Shown in pieces: positions 57,841 to 64,000 of a stretch of DNA of 64,000 nt; the first letter of the stretch is position 1; each line of letters opens with the position of its first letter. Source of the DNA: Aquila chrysaetos chrysaetos (Eukaryota; Chordata; Aves; Accipitriformes; Accipitridae); assembly GCF_900496995.4 (NCBI RefSeq), contig NC_044010.1, forward strand, positions 2,480,001-2,544,000, read 5' to 3'. The notes under the pieces are model-generated. The model did no database searches and was not told the origin of the DNA. It saw only the letters and a list, made by a program, of their open reading frames with translations. A program made the position numbers and the translations under genes.

Positions 57841-60800
57841 TACTGTATTCTTGTTGGTACAACTTCTTTCCCCAGAGAAAGCCACGCATTTCACTCTTCA
57901 GGATAGGTGAAAATAAAAGCTTTTTTTTTTTTGAGACTGGGAATTTAGTCATAGTTCTCCACTGATGTGTATTCACTGCATATGTGTATGTATATTCTCC
58001 GCATATGCATGTGCAAAGCATTTGACACTGTCCCACACAACATCCTTGTCTCTCCAATTTAGAGACATGGATTTGACGGATGGACCACTCAGTGGATAAG
58101 GAATTGGCCGCACTCAGAGAGTTGCGGTCAACAGCTCAATGTCCAAGTGGAGAGCAGTGACAAGTGGTGTTCCTCAGGGGTCAGTATTGGGACCGGCGCT
58201 GTTTAACATCTTTGTCAGCAACATGGACAGTGGGATCGAGCGCACCCTCAGCAAGTTTGCTGACAACACCAAGCTGTGTGGTGCGGTCGACACGCTGGAG
58301 GGAAGGGATGCCATCCAGAGGGACCTGGGCAGGCTTGAGAGGTGGTCCCGTGCAAACCTCGTGAAGTTCAACAAGGCTAAGCAGGAGGTCCTGCACGTGG
58401 GTCAGGGCAATCCCAAGCACAGATACAGGCTGGGCTATGAGTGGATTGAGAGCAGTCCTGCAGAGAAGGACTTGGGGGTGTTGGTTGATGAGAAGCTCAA
58501 CATGACCCAGCAATGTGCGCTCACAGCCCTGAAAGTCTGGAAGCGTTCAAGGCCAGGTTGGATGGGGCTTTGAGCAGCCTGGTCTAGTGGAAGGTGTCCC
58601 TGCCTATGGCGAGGGGGTGGAACTAGATGATCTTTAAGGTCCCTTCCAACCCAAACCATTCTATGATATAGACCAGAGCTATGCACCACTTTATCTGGAT
58701 ATAGAACACTACATAATCCAGAAGAAACAAACTGATAATGAAGTATCTAAGTAACATGTGGCAGGTGCTGTCCCTACCCAGATGACAGTGATCACTGTGT
58801 TAAGACACAACATCAGCTTTATAAAATGCTTCTCATCATGCATTGCCATATTAGTTGTAAAGTGCTCTACGATAGTTCTTTTATCACAGTTTGAATCTAA
58901 AGGATGTGGTTTGAATGAGACGGGTGCAGAGAGGCTGCAAGGTAAGTAAAGGCTTTGTGGGAGGCTGCATAATACAGGAGGAGTTGACAGAATTGCTAGG
59001 AAACAATTGCTTTCGGGGGCTCCACAATGCCTTGCTTGTAAACCTCAAAATTCTGGTGGACAGGGAAGATGCCCTCATGGAATTTTTTTTTTTTTTTAAT
59101 TAAAATTTAGTATTAAGACAAATGAGCTGCTATTTTGTTACTTCAGCAACAGCCAGTATCTATAGTTTAATGAGGAGGCTGTGTTCAGAGATCACTGTAG
59201 TTCAGAACATCAAGACAACATGTGCAGGACTAAGGACGGTCTCCGAGCAGTCATAGTAACCTACTCTCAGCCCAATTTCCCTGCCTTGAGAGGGCAGCTC
59301 AGGCCCGAGAGCTGGCAGGCAGGGCTAGTTAACTGCACTGAACACTACCCACGAGCAACAGCCCCAGCTTCAGTGTCAGAGTTGTGCCAGCACACTGCAT
59401 AAAGATGGAGTTTCCTGCTGCAGAGACCTGCTATCATAGTAGAGAGGAGGGGAAGCAGGACACAAGACATCTGAATACCTTCTGATGCCCTCACCGCTGG
59501 CTAACTACAGACACGGGTGCGGTGCTTACCTGTGGGAGATGGAGCAGGGCTGCTGGCGCAGTTTCCACCGAGGCCCCAGCAGCGCACTGGGGGAGTGAGG
59601 GTCCCGCTTGTCAGCCCTCCACGCTGAAAGCTGCTGGGGGCCCTCGGGTCTGCTGGGCTCACACAAACGCTTGGTGCGGCCACAGGCGTGTGTACGTGAG
59701 GGAAACCACATACAAAAAAACCACAAGTGAAACTGGCTCAAAGTGTTTTTCCCCCATCTTAAGCTAGAGGTGGAGCATACCCACAGGCAGCATACCTCAG
59801 TCTCAAATACAGCCTGTTCGTGTCATGGATAAACTCAGTATCTCCCTGTTGCTGTCATTGCTCACTTCCCCCCACCAAAGACCCTTTTGCTCAGTGTAGG
59901 TACTGCTGTTTTAATAGGCACAAAATCTACATTTAGCTGTGGACAAGTTAACATTTCTCCTAAAACTGTGCCTTCACATTTCAAAACGCAGCATATTCCC
60001 CCTGCCTTGTCTGCTCTTCTACCATCCCAGAGGTTTTGGTGGTAGCTGTAACACTGTCAGCTCACAAGATCCTAATAGCTTCCCTAAACTATGAGGAGGT
60101 TTTATTATCGTTATACAAAAGCTTGAGTTGTACCCGACAGAACAACTTTACCTACGTTTCCTGACACCTTTGGGCGCCCGGGCGCTGCGTAAAGAGAAGA
60201 GCACAGCAGAGGCAAGAGGCAGGTCACATTGCTATCGGGCAAGGTAGAGCAGAGCCGGCCTGGTGGCAGCTTTCTGGCCCTGCAGAATTGCTTGACCCAG
60301 CCACAGCCCTGCATCAGCTTTTACTTGGGAAAAATATTAGAGGCCTAGGCTGGTGTGGGAATGGGGAGGGCATTGCAGGTGGTGTAACACAACAATTATA
60401 CAAAGCCGAGTGTTGGTAGCTCTTTTGCTTATAAAAACAGCAAATATCTCATGACAGGGCAAATAAGCCTGAGTATTTAATGACCAACTGCGGAGAGCTT
60501 AGGGCAGATATTCCCGGGCACGTACAGCTTCCACAACATATGGAGAGTTACTCTGGCAGCCGCCACTTCCAGCCAGGCCAGCTCCTGCTTCCTTCAAGCC
60601 CCTCGACCCCTGCAGCAAGCCACTTAAACCCACTGAGGGGGTTCACCAGGAAACTGAACCGTTTGCTTCCCTTTCAGGAGTTGTTACAGCAGTTTGTACT
60701 GAGCATAGGAGGGATGAGCACATGATGGGGGAAGCAGGGACCCCGCTACTGGCCCATGGGCAGCAGAAGGGCCCCCACCTCCTAACACAACCCACACATC

Positions 60801-63800
60801 AACTGCTTTGCTTTTCTCCCTCCACACCTCCGACTAACACTGTGACACCTGCAGATCAGGGAACATCGGTCCCCCACCTACCCAGGGAGCCCTCCTTCCT
60901 TCCCCGAGGGCAGTCACCCAGTGAAGGGCAGTGGGACTAAAGGTACAAGCCGCATTTCAGGTGCGGAGGTGCTGCATAGCCCAGCTTGATGAGGACAGCT
61001 GGGAGACACAGAGCTGCCCAGGTGCCCAGCCAGACATCTCACCAGCCAGAACCATCGAGATACCCCTGCAGCCACGGCATCAGGCTGAGCCATGCGGCCG
61101 CTGAGTGGGAGAATTGAAGTACAAACAGAAACCAACAGGCAGAGCAAAGCTAAGAGGAAATTTTAAAAATTGATGCATCAAGCTGGAGGCACAGAAGCAG
61201 CAGGGAAACGATTCCAACCCTTCCTCCCACCTCTTAGGCTTGAGGTGCCTTTCCTTGTATTTAATTTAATTCTCATGTTTTTCTGCTTGTTCTGTGCTGT
61301 TCTCCAGCCTCTCTCTCCCGCACTGCTACCACCTTGCCATTTGCATACTGTGCTCATCTCTGCTTAGCTCAGCGAGCGCATATGTTGCTCTCCTACCTCC
61401 AGTCTTCCAACTGCTGTTCAACATTAGTTTTTTTCCTCACATTCCTATTTAGAGGAGATAACCACCTTCCTGGCTAGAAACAAATACAAGCTTGGAACAA
61501 GGTCTGAAACTACCAACTATGGAAGACACAGGGAGAAGGAATATCTTTTATGAAAATGTGTCCCCAAAACTGGACAAATTTGGAGGCACACAAGCCCTTC
61601 TTCAGTCTGCCACAGAAGCGATATTCCTACTACCCCAACACCTCATCCTATGTCCTTGACTTCTGTGCACCACAAAATACATCAAAAGCAGAACATACTT
61701 GTACAAGAGGAAAAGCTGCTCACCTTCCTCCACACCTAAACACAGGGTAAGGGCAGTCCTGCAAGGCAAAAGCCCATCCTGCACCTGACTAAGCAGGGGT
61801 GTGAAGGCAGCACAGTGAGCAAAGAGGACTTCAGGTTAGACTCACAAATGGCAGGATCCAACACTGGATCGTCCAAGTCTCACACCCCACCCCCCACATA
61901 CCTGCTTGTACACCAGTTCTGATGATCTGCCAAGATCAACAGGTTTTTGAACTAGCATCCATCTTCTCCCTGTCTCTCTGGCTCAAGGGGACTGAGGGAG
62001 GCAGCATTTGCTAATTCTAGTAAGAAGCCACACTGGAGTCTCCAGCCAGACTTGCCCACTTCATATAAAAACATTTAGTGGGCTCTGGAATGCTTTACAT
62101 GGTGCAATTGCAGCTGCAAGGTGTGATTGCAGCATGGACACCAGAGAAGCCAGGCAGTTGAAAGACTGAAGGCTAGTGAAGTTCCTACAGCATGCAGATG
62201 CTCCAACTGTTGAGCCTCGGGCAACAGCAGGGCAGTATCTCCACTTCAAGCACCTTTAATCACCCCAGCACAGCCTCCCACCTTGACAAGCTCCCACCTT
62301 AGACAAGATTTACACAGCTCCCTCCAGGTCCCAGAGGAGCAAGGCTCAAGTAGAGGTTTCTTTCAGTTTAGCACTGCATGGGAGTTCGTGCTCAACCTGC
62401 TGGTGCTGGCAGGCTGTGTTCAAACCCCACACGTCCCCAGCACTCAGGGATTTATCCTGCCCACCGCAGCACTGCTGTCCTGTGAGCACGTCCCTGCACA
62501 AAGCCTTGTAACCCACCCTGAAGGCACACACAGGGCTCAACCTGAACTTTTCCAGGCACTTGCTAGAGCAAGATACTGTACATGCAAGGGCCATGATGAG
62601 GACTCCATCAGTAAATTTTTTCCCCTTCTGCTGCTGCTGCCTCCCCCAGTCCTGGCCCCAAAGCACTGCCCCACTTGCTCCTTAGCTCACCCAGCAGCAA
62701 ATGATGTGACCATTACACAAGCACATCACCTCCCAACAGATCTACTGCTGCAGCTCTTCATGCAGCTTCCAGGTGCCACCATGCAGCAGGGCTCTGTGCA
62801 GCCATGCCTCAGACCTCAGCTCCTGCTGCCAGGGCCAGGACTAGAGAAGCAGAGAGAAGGGAGGGAATGGATGGTGCTGGCAGCAGGGCTGTCACTGCAT
62901 GTTACCACCTGCCCTCCAAGTAGAGCTCTCTGGAAAGAGCACATCCTGCACGCCCCAGGTATTATTACAACAAATTTTGGTTTCACTGATCAGAGAACTG
63001 GAAGTGCAGCACCTGGGGACCTACAGTAGCCCTTGCATTTGCAGGGAGGGGGACAAGGCAGCACAGAGTACATGTTGCAAAAAAGCTCTCAGGTCAAACA
63101 TTCATACACCTCCGGGTACAGAAACCCAGGCAACTCCATCTGCATGTTTATAACCATGCTGGGCAAGACAAAGCACCACAGCCCCACCAGGAGTCCCTGA
63201 CGGGGGTGGTTCAGTCCTGCTGCACTCAGCAGTAAGGATTTGGGGAGGTTTTTTGCACCTCAGACTTCCTGGTAGTCTTTCCTTATGAGAAGAAAAGGGA
63301 AGCTGCAGGCAAGCCTATGTCACTAATATTGGAATCTGCCATTTTAAACACACCAAGAACATATGGCAAGGCTGCAGGGTGGCTGAATGGAAAACGTGGA
63401 CTATCCTCAGCTTGATACTCCTCTGCTGGTGCTACTCAGACAAAAGCAAGTGTCATCTCCTTCCCTGCAGCCCATGGTGACGCTGTTAAGGAAGAGAAGC
63501 TCATGCTTCGCAACAAGCCTGAGAAACCTACCCCTATTTCAAACACGAAACATTCACAACTCCATCTGCATGGCAAACCTGCAAGTCAAGCCCAAAGCAC
63601 TGTAATACAACACAGCACACAGAGACCACCGCCACCTTCTGTGTGTTCTGGCACACCCTGCCTGAAACGCAGCTACATCTCCGGAGCAGTGCAGCTCTGC
63701 TCACGAAGATAGCAGCTGGCAGCCTCTTGTGTCATTCCTCCTCCACTCTGCCAAAGGGGCTAGAGTGACAAACAATAGTGTCTGTTCTTTACTCTATTTA

Positions 63801-63990
63801 GCCTCACAAAGGCAATTTGGTTAAGAGAACAAGTCAGTCATCTGCACCTATGCTCAGGAAACTGTTTGCAAGGGTCCTAAGGATGACAGCAGCTGGCACC
63901 CCTCTGCCCCGAGTGCTCTCTGCTGCTGCTGAGTGCTGGAGCAAGAAGAATTCCAATCAACCTGCAGAGCAGGGAACTAGGAACATTCAT
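57841..63990. other. Spacer downstream of USF3
   Basis: It contains CR1 copy 3 (about 58010-58668). From about 59200 the sequence becomes richer in GC and in CTG/CAG words. The + strand ORF at 62283-63029 (248 codons) and shorter ones have no recognised domain, and their composition follows the local Pro/Leu/Gln-biased base content, so I do not call them genes. No SIDT1 coding sequence was recognised on the minus strand. Confidence 0.55.
58010..58668 (+). mobile_element. CR1 LINE fragment with internal deletion (copy 3)
   Basis: Sense CR1 remnant beginning at KAFDTVPHNIL, then [53 protein letters not shown] and [11 protein letters not shown]. After that it jumps directly (near 58525) to the extreme C-terminus and 3'UTR (ggtggaactagatgatc, ggtcccttccaacccaaacc), ending in attctatgat. 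The first Asp of the catalytic pair is kept but the second is Asn (FADN). It is inactive. Confidence 0.92.
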
Positions 63991-63996
63991 TTTATT
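63991..63996 (-). terminator. Candidate minus-strand polyadenylation signal at window edge
   Basis: TTTATT on the + strand reads AATAAA on the minus strand in ggtcAATAAAatgaatg. By conserved gene order (SIDT1 lies tail-to-tail with USF3 in human) this could be the 3' end of SIDT1. That is inference; the coding part would be outside the window. Confidence 0.3.
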
Positions 63997-64000
63997 GACC

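Noticed and set aside
59526-59741. Minus-strand ORF ending at a good donor (cccacag followed by gtaagc at 59529-59524), resembling an exon
   Set aside because: A single donor match with no recognised protein and no matching acceptor or partner exon. Donor-like strings occur often by chance, and a similar one sits on the minus strand near 30949 inside the USF3 intronic region.
62283-63029. 248-codon + strand ORF near the right end
   Set aside because: There is no recognisable domain and no neighbouring splice-compatible exons. Composition (Leu, Pro, Gln, Cys) follows local base content, and the ATG is not in a promoter-like context. It could be reconsidered if transcripts are found.
1-64000. 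tRNA, rRNA, CRISPR, operon-like or toxin-antitoxin structures
   Set aside because: None was seen. The DNA is vertebrate nuclear sequence, and the short direct repeats present are simple tandem duplications, not spaced arrays.

Overview
The window is nuclear DNA of an amniote, almost certainly a bird. It has spliced protein-coding genes with GT-AG introns, a CpG-island promoter and AT-rich introns. Three decayed CR1 LINE copies carry characteristically avian reverse-transcriptase peptides and 3' ends. No prokaryotic, plasmid or viral gene organisation was seen. I cannot name the species from the sequence alone.

Two genes are supported, both on the + strand. (1) NAA50, the N-alpha-acetyltransferase 50 catalytic subunit, has exons 2-5 at 9251-13681. 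Its 3-codon first exon appears to lie upstream of base 1, so 1-9250 is the 3' part of intron 1. A 3'UTR of about 3.7 kb probably ends near 17440, after the first AATAAA downstream of the stop. (2) USF3 (formerly KIAA2018) is a very large bHLH-leucine-zipper protein. Five coding exons (36589-36635, 38861-38889, 41072-41154, 42708-42804, 43902-50371) join in frame to 2241 codons plus stop. The last coding exon alone is 6470 bases. Its probable promoter is the CpG island at about 21290-22350, with six CCAAT boxes, a G-quadruplex motif and a candidate first-exon donor at 21873. A long intronic stretch, possibly with further non-coding exons, runs to 36570.

Layout: 1-9250 NAA50 intron 1; 9251-17440 NAA50 coding exons and 3'UTR; 17441-21290 spacer; 21290-22350 USF3 CpG island; 22350-36570 USF3 5' intronic region with a CR1 copy at about 26845-27880; 36571-50371 USF3 coding region; 50372 to about 57840 probable USF3 3'UTR, interrupted by a CR1 copy at about 52944-54427; 57840-64000 spacer with a third CR1 copy at about 58010-58668 and an AATAAA on the minus strand at the right edge. 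The NAA50-USF3 tandem order matches the human 3q13 arrangement, where SIDT1 lies tail-to-tail with USF3. The edge polyadenylation signal could therefore be the end of SIDT1, but no SIDT1 coding exon was found.

The two genes act in different processes: NAA50 in co-translational N-terminal acetylation in the cytoplasm, USF3 in nuclear E-box transcription. Nothing suggests they work together beyond conserved linkage. I found no undescribed system. The most checkable points are a Lys at the basic-region position usually held by Arg in USF3, a 29-nt microexon inside the DNA-binding domain, a possible in-frame N-terminal extension from the CpG-island exon, and the CCAAT/G4 promoter architecture.
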